A stretch of DNA of 64,000 nucleotides from Pontibacter sp. Tf4 (GCF_014212495.1 NZ_JACKZC010000006.1:302219-366218), one strand, 5' to 3'; shown: positions 36,085 to 45,550, numbered from the stretch's first letter. The notes: generated by a model not told the origin, from the letters alone. Numbers and translations are program-made.

Positions 36085-37425
36085 ATGATCCTGAAAAAAT
36101 GGCTCTATGGGCTGCCTATGCCCTTATATTTCCTGTTACTGGTGTTGCTGCTCTACCTGCTGCCCGGGCTTTGGCTGTCTGTGTGCCGGGCGCAGGGCAG
36201 CACACCACCCGGCACCGCGCTGGCAACCGGCCAGCCCGTGCCGGACGTCTTTATCCCCGAAATCCTGAACCATGCCAGGACCAATGCAAAACTATCCGAT
36301 TACCGCGGGAAGCTGGTGCTGCTGGACTTTTTTGCCTCCTGGTGCCTGGATTCCCGCCGTCCCCTGCCCCTGCTGGACTCACTCCAGCACGCTTACGGGG
36401 ACAGGCTGCAGGTACTGTTGGTAAACGCCACAAGCGCGCAGGATCCGCTTCCTCAGATAAAGGCCCTGCTGCAGAGCACGCCGCACCTGCCTGTCGTGGC
36501 AGGTGACACCACCCTTATCAAGCTTTTCCCGCACCACGCAGTGCCCCATTTCGCTTGGATCACCCCCGAAGGCACGGTAGGCGCGATCACAAGAGCGGAG
36601 CGGGTGACCGCGGCCAATATACAGCAGGCCCTGGAGCACGGCCGCATGCCGGTATCGCTGCTGCCCGACCGCGATCTGTCCGTTCCTCTCTTTACCGGTG
36701 TCGCCCTTCCGGAAACCTCCCTTGTGCATGCATCCTTCCTGGTACGGGGCAAAATAGACGATGGCCCCGGGCGTACGGTACTGCGCCACGAGGGAGACAT
36801 CCTCACCGGCATGACACTGGCAAACCTGTCCGTCCTGGAGCTGTTCCAGGCAGCAAAGCGGCAGCTCTACCCGGCCCTGGGCTCCCGCGGGCTCCTGCTC
36901 GCAGGCGTAGACTCTGCCGAGCTCTTCCAGGAAAACTCGGGCCTGCCGCCAACAGAGTGGAAAGCCACCCGCACCTACACCTACGACCTGTCCCGGCGTG
37001 CAGCGCAACCGGCCCCCCTGTTCCGCACCCTCCTGCAGGACCTGAACACCCATACCGGGTACCAGGCCCTGTTCGAGCCCAGGAAGATAGATTGCTTCCT
37101 GCTCGTGCGGCATGGGAATACCGGCAGGTACAAAAGCAAGGGGGGCAAACCCGCCAACAGGCTGTTCCACCCCCACGCGCCTTCCATGCAGAACAAGCCC
37201 CTGGAAGTTTTGATCGCCCGCCTGAACAGCAACAATACCCTCCCACGGCTTGTGCTTGACCATACCGGCTACGCCGGGACTGCAGACATCACTCTTCCGT
37301 CCGGTTTTGCGGACCTGGCCACCCTGCGGCGGGAACTGCGGGCACAGGGGCTTGACCTGGTACCACGGCGCAGGAAAGTGCCCGTCCTCGTTTTGCGGAA
37401 ACTTACACAACCAACTGATCTATAA
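36085..37425 (+). CDS. TlpA-like thioredoxin-fold protein, CxxS motif
   Basis: A 446-residue exported or membrane-anchored protein. An N-terminal hydrophobic segment (residues 10-33) precedes a thioredoxin fold. The active site is FFASWCLDSRRP: C87 is present but the second cysteine is replaced by S90, so ordinary dithiol exchange is unlikely. The C-terminal 200 residues resemble DUF3738-type tails of Bacteroidota TlpA proteins (ADITLPSGFADLATLRREL). It precedes SusC by 20 bp in one direction and probably acts in the same envelope process. Confidence 0.82.
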   Translation: MILKKWLYGLPMPLYFLLLVLLLYLLPGLWLSVCRAQGSTPPGTALATGQPVPDVFIPEILNHARTNAKLSDYRGKLVLLDFFASWCLDSRRPLPLLDSLQHAYGDRLQVLLVNATSAQDPLPQIKALLQSTPHLPVVAGDTTLIKLFPHHAVPHFAWITPEGTVGAITRAERVTAANIQQALEHGRMPVSLLPDRDLSVPLFTGVALPETSLVHASFLVRGKIDDGPGRTVLRHEGDILTGMTLANLSVLELFQAAKRQLYPALGSRGLLLAGVDSAELFQENSGLPPTEWKATRTYTYDLSRRAAQPAPLFRTLLQDLNTHTGYQALFEPRKIDCFLLVRHGNTGRYKSKGGKPANRLFHPHAPSMQNKPLEVLIARLNSNNTLPRLVLDHTGYAGTADITLPSGFADLATLRRELRAQGLDLVPRRRKVPVLVLRKLTQPTDL

Positions 37426-37444
37426 CCATTAATTCACCACGTTT

Positions 37445-40400
37445 ATGAAAAAGAGCATACTCCTCTTACAATTATGGTGCTGCCTGGCGCTCACGGCCGT
37501 AGCCCAGCAGCCTCTTACCGGGCTCGTCCGGTCGGCTACCGACAAGGCTCCCCTGCCGGGAGCCTCCGTTGTACTGAAAGGAACCACCACCGGTACCACA
37601 ACAGGCGAAGACGGTACCTTTAGCTTCACTCCGTCCCTGCAAAGCAGCACCCTCGTCATCAGCTTCCTGGGCTTCAAAACGCGGGAGGTACCTTTCTCCC
37701 TGCCCTCAAGGGAACCCCTGGTTATCGAACTGGAAGAAGATGATCATACCCTGCAGACCGTGCAGGTAGTTTCAACCGGCTACCAGGACATCCCCCGGGA
37801 GCGGGCCACCGGGTCCTTTTCCACGGTAAGCAGCGCGGAGCTCCAGCAACAGGCCGGCCCCGACATCCTGAGCCGCCTGGAGGCGGTAGCCAATGGGTTG
37901 ACAGTGGACCGTAATACCTTCGGCGGGGGCGGCCTCCTGTTGCGAGGGCTGAGTACCATCCAGGGCCCGAAGGCCCCGCTTATTGTCGTGGACAATTTCC
38001 CATACGAAGGGGATATCCGCAACATCAACCCCAATGACGTGGCAAGCGTTACCCTCCTGAAAGATGCCGCCGCTGCCTCCATCTGGGGCACCCGTGCAGG
38101 CAACGGGGTGATTGTGATCACCACCAAAAGCGGCAGTTTCCGGCAACCCCTGTCTGTTGATTTCCATGCCGGCATGATCCTCACGCCGGAACCGGACCTG
38201 TCTTACATCAAACAGATGTCAGCCGGTGATTTTATTGACGTAGAGCGTATGCTGTTTGGAAAGGGATACTACAATTCCACGATCAATTCCTCCGGCAGGC
38301 GTGTCATCTCCCCTGCAGTGGAGATCCTGCTGAAAGAACGTAAAGGTGAGCTGACGCCCGAACAGGCAGGGGCGCAACTGGCGGCCCTGAGGCAGGAGGA
38401 TGTGCGTCAGGCATACCGAAGGCACATGTACCAGCAGGGGCTGCAGCAGCAATACAGCATAGGGCTCCGCGCTGGCAGCGACCGCTATGCATGGCATTTT
38501 TCCGCCGGGTATGATAAAGCGACCGACAACCTGGACAGCCATTCCTCCCGGATTAATGCACACCTCCGGCAGACGGTGCGCCTCCTGCCCCGGCTGGACC
38601 TGAATACAAGCCTGTACTACACGCAGCGCCTTCAGAAAAGCGGCAGGACCGGCTATGGGGAAGGCACCTCCGCTAATGCCCCCCTTTATCCCTACACGCG
38701 CTTCCTTGACGAAGAAGGCAACCCGGTACCCGGCGTCAGGGACCTCCGGCAGTCGTGGAAGGAAGCTATTGAAGACGACAGGCTGCTGGACTGGAATTAT
38801 TATCCGTTAGAAGACTACAGGCACGACCATACCAGGACAGACCTGCAGGATGTGACAGGACAGATCGGCCTGGACTACCGGCTTCCCTTCGGGCTGGAGG
38901 CCACGGCCCGTTACCAGTACCAGCGCCAGCACAGCCAGGCAGAGCACCTGCAGGATGAGCAGAGCTACGCCGCCCGCCACCTGGTCAACCTCTATACGTC
39001 ATTGGACCCCGTTACCGGCACGCTGACATACGCCATTCCTCCGGGCGGTATTCTTAACCGACAGCAGCAACAGCTGGAGGCACACAATGCCCGGGGGCAG
39101 CTTACTTATACAAAAGCATGGGGACCGCATGACCTTACAGCCCTGGTGGGTGGCGAGGTTCGCCAGAACCGTTCATCCGGATCCAGCCGGCGCCTGTATG
39201 GCTACGATGACCAGACGCTCTCCTTCGCCCAGGTAGACTACCGGAACCGCTACCCTACTTATGTAAATGGCAGTACGGCCCAGATACCCAACGGGGACGG
39301 GCTTAACGAACGCCTCAGCCGCTTCGTGTCGCTTTTTGGGAATGCCGCCTATACCTTCCGGCAGCGGTACACGGCCTCAGCCAGCGCACGGCAGGATGGT
39401 TCCAACCTCTTCGGGGTAGCGGCCAACGACCGCTGGAACCCGCTGTGGTCCGTGGGGGCCGGCTGGGACCTCTCCACGGAACCCTTTTACAAGGTGGGTT
39501 TCCTCCCGTACCTGAAGCTACGGGCTACCTATGGTTTCAGCGGCAATGCCGACCTGAGCCGGACCGCTGTAACCACCATGCTGTATTCCTTCATGTCTTA
39601 TTATACCCAGAACACCCTGGCGGTTTACGACCAGTATGCCAACCCGGACCTGCAGTGGGAGAAGTCCCGCATGCTGAATTTCGGCGCAGATTTCCGCCTG
39701 AAAGGCAACCGCCTGACAGGCAGCGTGGAATACTACCAAAAGAAAGGCACGGACCTTTTCGGGAGAAAGCTGCTGGAAAGTACGGCCGGGATCGGCTCCA
39801 CGATCATTAAAAACGTTGCCACCATGGAAGGAAGGGGCATTGACGTGGAACTCAACAGCATCAACCTGGAGGCAGGCGCTTTTACCTGGTCTACGGACCT
39901 GAATGCCAGCTTTGCCCGGGATGAAGTAACGGAATACTATCTCAGCAACCTGAACGGAAGCAGTTTTGTAAATACGGTCCCGACCATATCTGCGGTAGTG
40001 GGGCACCCGGTGTATGCCATTTATTCCTATAAGTGGGCAGGCCTGGATCCACAGACCGGTGACCCGCGTGGCTTCCTGGATGGAGAGCCCAGCACGGACT
40101 ACGCCGCGCTGACAGGCTCGGATGTACAGGTAGACGATTTGCAGTTCCATGGTTCGGCCCTGCCGCAGTGGTTCGGTTCGCTGGGCAATACGTTCCGTTA
40201 CGGCCCACTTTCCCTGACCGCCAGGCTGACTTATAAGCTGGGCTATTATTTCAGGAGACGCTCTATCAACTATAACAACCTGTACCGCAACGGCGACGGG
40301 CATGCCGATTACGCCGGAAGGTGGCAGCAGCCGGGAGATGAAGCCCATACGGATGTACCCTCACAGGTATACCCGGCGAACTCACGCCGGGATGCCTTCT

Positions 40401-40651
40401 ACCAGGGATCGGCAGCCCTCGTGGAGCCGGGAGACCACGTCCGCCTGGCCTATATAACCTGCAGTTACGAGCTTGTTCCGGACGGCACCGGCCAGCTGCC
40501 TTTCAGGCGCCTGCAGGGCTATGCCACCCTGCAGAACCTTGGTATTCTCTGGAAAGCCACCTCACAGGACATTGACCCGGACTATAACCTGGGGAGCTAC
40601 ACCATGCCACCAGCCAGGAGCTTTGCCCTTGGCCTGAAAGCCTTCTTTTAA
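37445..40651 (+). CDS. SusC/RagA-type TonB-dependent transporter
   Basis: A 1068-residue outer-membrane transporter. A signal peptide (1-21) is followed by a CarboxypepD-like domain (LTGLVRSATDKAPLPGASVV, residues 24-100), a plug domain with LIVVDNFPYEGDIRNINPNDV and VTLLKDAAAASIWGTRAGNG, then a beta-barrel ending in ARSFALGLKAFF. It pairs with the SusD-like lipoprotein 22 bp downstream to capture and import an oligomeric or peptide substrate using TonB energy. No enzyme gene beside it identifies the substrate. Confidence 0.95.
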   Translation: MKKSILLLQLWCCLALTAVAQQPLTGLVRSATDKAPLPGASVVLKGTTTGTTTGEDGTFSFTPSLQSSTLVISFLGFKTREVPFSLPSREPLVIELEEDDHTLQTVQVVSTGYQDIPRERATGSFSTVSSAELQQQAGPDILSRLEAVANGLTVDRNTFGGGGLLLRGLSTIQGPKAPLIVVDNFPYEGDIRNINPNDVASVTLLKDAAAASIWGTRAGNGVIVITTKSGSFRQPLSVDFHAGMILTPEPDLSYIKQMSAGDFIDVERMLFGKGYYNSTINSSGRRVISPAVEILLKERKGELTPEQAGAQLAALRQEDVRQAYRRHMYQQGLQQQYSIGLRAGSDRYAWHFSAGYDKATDNLDSHSSRINAHLRQTVRLLPRLDLNTSLYYTQRLQKSGRTGYGEGTSANAPLYPYTRFLDEEGNPVPGVRDLRQSWKEAIEDDRLLDWNYYPLEDYRHDHTRTDLQDVTGQIGLDYRLPFGLEATARYQYQRQHSQAEHLQDEQSYAARHLVNLYTSLDPVTGTLTYAIPPGGILNRQQQQLEAHNARGQLTYTKAWGPHDLTALVGGEVRQNRSSGSSRRLYGYDDQTLSFAQVDYRNRYPTYVNGSTAQIPNGDGLNERLSRFVSLFGNAAYTFRQRYTASASARQDGSNLFGVAANDRWNPLWSVGAGWDLSTEPFYKVGFLPYLKLRATYGFSGNADLSRTAVTTMLYSFMSYYTQNTLAVYDQYANPDLQWEKSRMLNFGADFRLKGNRLTGSVEYYQKKGTDLFGRKLLESTAGIGSTIIKNVATMEGRGIDVELNSINLEAGAFTWSTDLNASFARDEVTEYYLSNLNGSSFVNTVPTISAVVGHPVYAIYSYKWAGLDPQTGDPRGFLDGEPSTDYAALTGSDVQVDDLQFHGSALPQWFGSLGNTFRYGPLSLTARLTYKLGYYFRRRSINYNNLYRNGDGHADYAGRWQQPGDEAHTDVPSQVYPANSRRDAFYQGSAALVEPGDHVRLAYITCSYELVPDGTGQLPFRRLQGYATLQNLGILWKATSQDIDPDYNLGSYTMPPARSFALGLKAFF

Positions 40652-40672
40652 TCCATCATTAAAATAAATATC

Positions 40673-42034
40673 ATGACACGATCCCATATAAGCCGAAGCT
40701 TTTTGATATTATGCTTTTTAAGCCTTGTAGCCGGCTGCGAAAGTTTCCTTGACGAGAAACCGGATAAGCAGCAGGTTATACCCTCCACCCTCAGGGACTT
40801 CCAGGCCCTGCTCGACGATTTTTCTCAGCTAAACGACAACGACCCTGCGGCGGGGGAGGTAAGCACCGATGACTATTACCTGGAGGACGCCACCTGGGCA
40901 AGCCTCTCCGAAACCGAACGCCTGCAGTATACCTGGTCCCGGGAGAACTTCTTTACTTCGCCCTACAATGACTGGGCTACATCCTATACCCCGGTTTATA
41001 CGGCAAACACTGTCCTGGAAGGCTTAACAAAAGTGGCCATGACGCCGGCAAACCAGGATGACTGGCGCAATGTCAAAGGACAGGCACACTTTATCCGGGG
41101 CAAGTCGTTCCTGCAGGTAGCCATCCTGTGGGCTCCTGCCTACACAAAAGGGAACGCAACCGGTGCCTGGGGCATTCCCTTGCGCCTCTCGACCGATTTC
41201 GAGGAAAAGTCGCGCCGGAGCAATTTGCAGGAAAGCTTTGACCAGGTGCTGTCCGACCTGCAGCAGGCGGCGAAACTCCTTCCACCTACCCAGGTACACC
41301 CTGTCCGGCCCTCGAAAGCAGCCGCCTATGCCCTGCTTGCACGTACACACCTGTACATGGGCAATTACCCTGCCGTGGCGGCATATGCAGATTCGGCACT
41401 ACAACTTCACAGCAGCCTGCTTGATTTTAATTCCCTTTCTGCAGAGGCCGATTTTCCTTTCAGCCAGCCAAATGAAGAAATCATTTACCGGAGCATCATC
41501 CCTGTCCCCAATGCGCTCTATATTTCCAACGCCAGGATCGATCCGGAACTGTACGCTTCCTACCAGCCCGGGGACCTGCGCCACAAGTTATTCTTCAAAA
41601 GCAATGGAGATGGCACCTACGGGTTTAAAGGAAGCTATGAAGGAAATGCCAACCTGTTCAGCGGGATCTCTACCGCCGAGCTGTACCTGATGAAAGCCGA
41701 AGCCCTGGCCGGACAGGGAGATGCAGCCGGGGCGATGGACGCACTCAACACCCTGCTGGTTACGCGCTGGGAAACAGGAACTTTCCTCCCGTTGGAAGCG
41801 GCCAATGCTGCGGAAGCCCTCGAGATCATCCGGCAGGACCGCCGCAGGGAGCTGCTGATGCGGGGCATTCGCTGGTTGGATATCAAAAGGCTGAATGCCT
41901 CCGGGGCCGCTATCACCATGTCCAGGTCGCTGGAGGGGCGGACCTACACGCTCCCGCCCAATGACCCGCGGTATGCACTGCCCATCCCGGAAGATGTTAT
42001 CCGCCTGTCCGGCATGCCCCAGAACCCTCGCTGA
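40673..42034 (+). CDS. SusD/RagB-type surface lipoprotein
   Basis: A 453-residue lipoprotein. The signal peptide ends in the lipobox LVAGC with C22 as the lipidated residue. The SusD fold is shown by NWYTSYTPVYTANTVLEG-like helices, ARTHLYMGNYPAVAAYADSA and the terminal YTLPPNDPRYALPIPEDVI. It is the lid and binding subunit of the SusC transporter encoded just upstream. A strong terminator follows the stop. Confidence 0.94.
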   Translation: MTRSHISRSFLILCFLSLVAGCESFLDEKPDKQQVIPSTLRDFQALLDDFSQLNDNDPAAGEVSTDDYYLEDATWASLSETERLQYTWSRENFFTSPYNDWATSYTPVYTANTVLEGLTKVAMTPANQDDWRNVKGQAHFIRGKSFLQVAILWAPAYTKGNATGAWGIPLRLSTDFEEKSRRSNLQESFDQVLSDLQQAAKLLPPTQVHPVRPSKAAAYALLARTHLYMGNYPAVAAYADSALQLHSSLLDFNSLSAEADFPFSQPNEEIIYRSIIPVPNALYISNARIDPELYASYQPGDLRHKLFFKSNGDGTYGFKGSYEGNANLFSGISTAELYLMKAEALAGQGDAAGAMDALNTLLVTRWETGTFLPLEAANAAEALEIIRQDRRRELLMRGIRWLDIKRLNASGAAITMSRSLEGRTYTLPPNDPRYALPIPEDVIRLSGMPQNPR

Positions 42035-42035
42035 T

Positions 42036-42071
42036 AAAAAGGCCCGCTCAATTTCTTGAGCGGGCCTTTTT
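42036..42071. terminator. Strong bidirectional terminator
   Basis: AAAAAGGCCCGCTCAA and TTGAGCGGGCCTTTTT pair perfectly around TTTC, starting just after the SusD stop. The convergent DUF6520 gene ends 21 bases beyond, so one hairpin serves both. Confidence 0.9.
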
Positions 42072-42092
42072 TATTCCATCACCAGTTACAGG

Positions 42093-42389
42093 TTAATTCT
42101 TCTTGGAAGTAGCATCTTTCAGTATCCTGGCATGGTCGCGCTCGGCCAGCCATTCTTCCAGGGTTCCGCTTTGCACCGTGACGACACAAGGCAGGTTGCT
42201 GCCGGAACAGGATGGAAGCGTACCCGTAACTTCGGTCCACTCATCCAGTTCATACACTTCGCTCATGGAGCTTCCCCCGAACTGGTACTGTACGATAGTT
42301 GAGGCTTCACTGGATAGCGGAGCCCCGGTAAAGGCTGCGGCAGCTGAAGCGATAGCGGCCATAGCCCCGATGATCATATACTTTTTCAT
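42093..42389 (-). CDS. DUF6520 family small exported protein
   Basis: A 98-residue protein with an N-terminal hydrophobic leader (MKKYMIIGAMAAIASAAAAF) and a small mature domain with one cysteine pair (PSCSGSNLPC). This matches DUF6520 proteins, which are common small exported proteins of Bacteroidota of unknown function that resemble natural-product precursor leaders. It is convergent with the SusCD operon and separated by the shared terminator. Confidence 0.78.
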   Translation of the reverse strand: MKKYMIIGAMAAIASAAAAFTGAPLSSEASTIVQYQFGGSSMSEVYELDEWTEVTGTLPSCSGSNLPCVVTVQSGTLEEWLAERDHARILKDATSKKN

Positions 42390-42664
42390 AACCTGGAGTG
42401 CTTTTGTAGATCAAAAAGCAAGCGAAAAACTTTGGTTCAACATGTATGTGGCCTACTCTGTTTGCAGGTTTTCAGCCTTCCCTGTGGCGTACCTGTATGC
42501 CCCGCATCCGGGAACGCCGGTTATTCAATCTGTTTTCCGGGCACCTCCTCTCCTTTTGGTTAGGGTAAAGGTAGGTGCTCCCCGGTTTGACAATTCTGTT
42601 TCATAACAGGAAGGCGGCCTGGTTTCATGTAACACCCTGATCTGTAATCCGTAGCCGGCGCGGG

Positions 42665-43243
42665 TTATCTTTCTCCCCGTAGTCGGCTTAATGTATCCGG
42701 GTACATGCCCAGGAAGGATGCGATGTCTTTAACCGGCGCGACTTGAAAGAGCCAGGGCTGTTCCCCCATAAGCTTTTCAAAACGGGCTTTGGCCGGCAGG
42801 TGTGCCCGGGCATGGTAATGCCGGTAGAGCCGGTGCAGGCATGCTTCCATAATGGAACGCTCTATATGGCGGAAAGCAGGGAATCGTTCCGCTGTCTCTT
42901 CCAGCTGGCTATAACTCAGCGACAGCAGGGTGGAGTCTTCCAGCAACTCTATGTAAAAGGAGGTAGGCAGCTGGCGGCAAAAGCTATCCAAGGCCAGCAT
43001 GAAATCTCCGCCCGTCCAGAACCAGACAGAGACCTGCTCCCCTTTCCGGTCATCAAAAACGTATGCCCTGGCTGCTCCATCCTGGATAAACCAGGCCTGG
43101 GCAGGCACCCGTCCCGGCCGGAGCAGTACCTGCCCCTTTTTGAGGGTTCTGGATAGAAGAACCTTGTTCAGGTGTTCCCGTAGCTCCCTGCTTACCGGGT
43201 GAAAAGCTGCCAGCACATCAAATATGTTAGGTTCATCCTCCAT
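42665..43243 (-). CDS. Crp/Fnr-family transcriptional regulator
   Basis: A 192-residue protein with a cyclic-nucleotide-binding beta-roll (residues 25-120, LLRPGRVPAQAWFIQDGAAR) and a short C-terminal DNA-binding helix-turn-helix (VKDIASFLGMYPDTLSRLRG). Bacteroidota members of this type often lack cAMP-binding residues. It lies 276 bp beyond the DUF6520 gene on the same strand and could control the neighbouring uptake operon. Confidence 0.88.
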   Translation of the reverse strand: MEDEPNIFDVLAAFHPVSRELREHLNKVLLSRTLKKGQVLLRPGRVPAQAWFIQDGAARAYVFDDRKGEQVSVWFWTGGDFMLALDSFCRQLPTSFYIELLEDSTLLSLSYSQLEETAERFPAFRHIERSIMEACLHRLYRHYHARAHLPAKARFEKLMGEQPWLFQVAPVKDIASFLGMYPDTLSRLRGER

Positions 43244-43485
43244 CCTTTACCTCCACTCTTTGATTTCCGACCGTTGTAATCGGCCTTTAAACAAGCCTGC
43301 TGTTAACAAATTTGGCCAATACTTTACTGGTTGGCAATGACCTTCCTCCCCAAAGGAGCATGGGTTTTTCCCATACAATATGTGTTACGAACCTTCCGGA
43401 ATAAGGCATTTAAGTCAGGGACATGAAGATAGTGCCGGCCAATAGAATAGCCATTCAATGTATAAGCTTATGTTTTGATACTTGA

Positions 43486-43734
43486 TTTACCCTCATTTTC
43501 AGCGACTACAGCCTCAATCAAGGCCCGAACAGTATACACAACACCTGCAACTTTACCCATGGACAAGCTGATGGAAGTTTGGAGGAGAACAAGAAACTGT
43601 ATGAACGTTTGCTGGAAAGCGAGCGTGAGAAGGTTGAGCTCCTGAAAGGTATTCGCGAAGATTTCAATGCCACTCAGGTATTAAGTATAAAGCCCGGCCC
43701 TAACAGGTCGGGCTTCTTTGTGTCTATACCTTAG
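43486..43734 (+). pseudogene. 3' remnant of XRE-type regulator
   Basis: The frame after an in-frame TGA reads IHNTCNFTHGQADGSLEENK then LYERLLESEREKVELLKGI and stops at TAG 43732-43734. This is the typical C-terminal tail (linker plus coiled coil) of Bacteroidota XRE regulators, but the helix-turn-helix half and any start codon are missing. The 5' part was lost by deletion or recombination. Confidence 0.55.
43690..43717. terminator. Terminator hairpin
   Basis: AAGCCCGGCC and GGTCGGGCTT pair around CTAACA with one G-T pair, followed by CTTTGTG. It lies within the last codons of the regulator remnant. Confidence 0.55.
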
Positions 43735-43864
43735 CTAACAAGCAAGGTATAACGCGGGGATGGCTGGGGCGCATGCCCCGGACAGCCACGGCAAGGCTAC
43801 TGGGGTGGAAAGGGCCGGAATAGCCCCTTGGCCTTTGTGCGGCTGGCGGATCTGCTGCCTTCAG

Positions 43865-43902
43865 GTATAGCGCCAACCATAAAGTATAGCTCCAACTATA
43901 AG
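43865..43902. repeat. Two imperfect 19-bp tandem repeats
   Basis: GTATAGCGCCAACCATAAA and GTATAGCTCCAACTATAAG lie head to tail, differing at three positions. A perfect hairpin AGCCCCGG-catcaac-CCGGGGCT begins in the next bases (43901-43923). No protein-binding role is known. Confidence 0.55.
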
Positions 43903-44361
43903 CCCCGGCATCAACCCGGGGCTGGAGGCAAGATACCAGGCGCGGAGCCGCTGCGAGCGGAAGCCAGAGCCAGCCGGGAAGAGCCCGAGGCACGAGGGCG
44001 ACTGGCTGAGCAGCGGCTGACCCGAAGGCGAGCATAATATGGGCTGTGGGCTTTGCTTTTGGCTTTCCTGCCGGAGACACTTTACAACATCAAAAGAAAA
44101 CAGCAACAGATGTGAACAGTACCACAGGCTGGCAGGCGAAGGCAAACCAGGACCGACCAAAGGGAGTTCATACAGCCTTGCTTTTGCCGTAGCGCAGTCC
44201 TGCCGAGGACACGGACGAACTTAACTCTGTCTGCCAATGGAATGTCAAATGTTAGTGGCCTAACTCTCTGGAGGAGCAGGAGATAGTAAAGCAAAATCCA
44301 CCCTAAAGATTTATCTTACTGCTAAAGCAAGGTATGGGAACAACATGCTGCAAGCCTAGTT

Positions 44362-45042
44362 CTATAGCCTGACGATCTGTTCCATCTTTTCAACCAGTAG
44401 TTGCAGTCGACTTGGCTCACCTAAATGAGCTGACAGGGTCTCATCCCTGTAACGACTGTCTAAGATTTGCCTGTATTCCTGCTGTAAATACTTCCTCACC
44501 TCTATTGGCGCACCGGCAATCTCCGCTTTGAGGTGCAACCTGTTATCTGTTATATAAATTACATCTTCAAAGTCGTGGCTGGTAAGCGGATTACCGCCCC
44601 GGCTGTGATACGCAGAAAACTTGGTAGCAAGGAAGTATGCCACAGGCAGTAAACGAATTCTCAGGTTTGGTGTCAAGGAAATTGAACTCGACTGGTTCAG
44701 CCCTGGTTGGTACCACGGGTTTGAGAACCCGAGAATCTGCGGATCGTCCGGCATGACGTCTATTGTGATCCCTTCAAAGGTAAAGCGGCAAATCACAGGA
44801 CTTGCAGGGTCTGGGTAAAACCCAAGCTCCTGAAGGCGTTCTTGAAGCTTGTTCCAGGCTCCATAGCCTGCAAGCGAAACGCTTAAATCAATGTCACTGG
44901 TAGGGCGCACGGCATCAGCCGCCGGGTCGTCTGCATACAGGCTCAGGGTAGCTCCTCCCACAAACACCATCTCCTGCCGCAGCTCCTGCAGGCCTTCAGC
45001 TACCTTTATAATGACTTCTCTGTTGACTTGGTTACCATTCAT
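44362..45042 (-). CDS. AbiEii-type nucleotidyltransferase toxin
   Basis: A 226-residue nucleotidyltransferase. The active-site segment is VFVGGATLSLY followed by TSDIDLSVSL with the DxD pair, and the later conserved positions are FLATKFSAYHSRG and SHDFEDVIYI. This matches AbiEii/AbiGii toxins, which modify tRNA or other targets. The partner gene upstream overlaps it by 11 bp, the layout of a type IV toxin-antitoxin pair. Confidence 0.88.
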   Translation of the reverse strand: MNGNQVNREVIIKVAEGLQELRQEMVFVGGATLSLYADDPAADAVRPTSDIDLSVSLAGYGAWNKLQERLQELGFYPDPASPVICRFTFEGITIDVMPDDPQILGFSNPWYQPGLNQSSSISLTPNLRIRLLPVAYFLATKFSAYHSRGGNPLTSHDFEDVIYITDNRLHLKAEIAGAPIEVRKYLQQEYRQILDSRYRDETLSAHLGEPSRLQLLVEKMEQIVRL

Positions 45043-45550
45043 ATAAAACCCTTTTTTCTAATTCAACCGCCGCCAACTCCCGTTCCCTCACCCTGCCCAC
45101 ACGCAGTGCGTCAACCAGTGCGAGCAGCTCATACAGCTTTGGGTTTTGCTGTGCTGATTCCACCACAGTAGGGTAAAGCGGCTCCACGCTCTGGCCTCTC
45201 TCCTCGCCTTTCGGGTAAGGCCACACCAGCTTATCGCCGCTCATGATCATGTCTCGCAACGGTGGCGCGCTGTAAGCTGTAGGTACCCCCCGCGCAACGG
45301 CCCCCGGGGTTTGGGGAAACACGTAACGCAGCCCATGCTTCAGGAACTCCAGCAAGGCATTCCGCATTACGTTCTTCTTGGAACCGTCTATCAGCCCGGC
45401 CATACAAGACCGTTGGAGCGACTCTGAAACCTCTGAGCCACTAATATTCAATCCGCGGGAGATGTCCTTCATCGTCCACTCCTCTTCCCTTGTAATGATG
45501 TCCAGCAGTATCACGATATCCTGAGGACGCATCCCGTTATGTTTCTTCAT
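45032..45550 (-). CDS. AbiEi-like winged-helix antitoxin/repressor
   Basis: A 172-residue protein with an N-terminal winged helix (MKDISRGLNISGSEVSESLQ) and a C-terminal helical domain. It is the probable antitoxin and repressor of the pair. It is less like classical AbiEi in its C-terminal part, so the assignment rests on order and the helix-turn-helix. A perfect palindrome lies 20-52 bases upstream of its start and fits autoregulation. Confidence 0.75.
   Translation of the reverse strand: MKKHNGMRPQDIVILLDIITREEEWTMKDISRGLNISGSEVSESLQRSCMAGLIDGSKKNVMRNALLEFLKHGLRYVFPQTPGAVARGVPTAYSAPPLRDMIMSGDKLVWPYPKGEERGQSVEPLYPTVVESAQQNPKLYELLALVDALRVGRVRERELAAVELEKRVLYEW

Larger units (their letters stand above)
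43244..44361. other. Structured non-coding stretch with a gene remnant
   Basis: Over 1 kb without an intact gene. It contains the 3' remnant of an XRE-type regulator (43486-43734), a terminator, two imperfect 19-bp tandem repeats (43865-43902) and an exact 8-bp hairpin (43901-43923). From 43740 to 44280 the sequence is GC-rich and purine-skewed, with open frames on both strands that look artefactual. It could be a non-coding RNA locus or part of the transfer region. Confidence 0.5.

Noticed and set aside
36099..37410. Long open frames opposite and out of phase with the TlpA-like gene (up to 343 residues)
   Set aside because: They result from high GC content; the plus-strand TlpA-like frame has a signal segment, fold motifs and a neighbour in phase with SusC.
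39518..40348. 276-residue minus-strand frame inside the SusC gene
   Set aside because: Shadow of the conserved SusC barrel on the opposite strand, with no family of its own.
43724..44294. Frames of 60-118 residues on both strands
   Set aside because: Rich in alanine, arginine, proline and serine, mutually overlapping and covering tandem repeats and hairpins, so judged non-coding.
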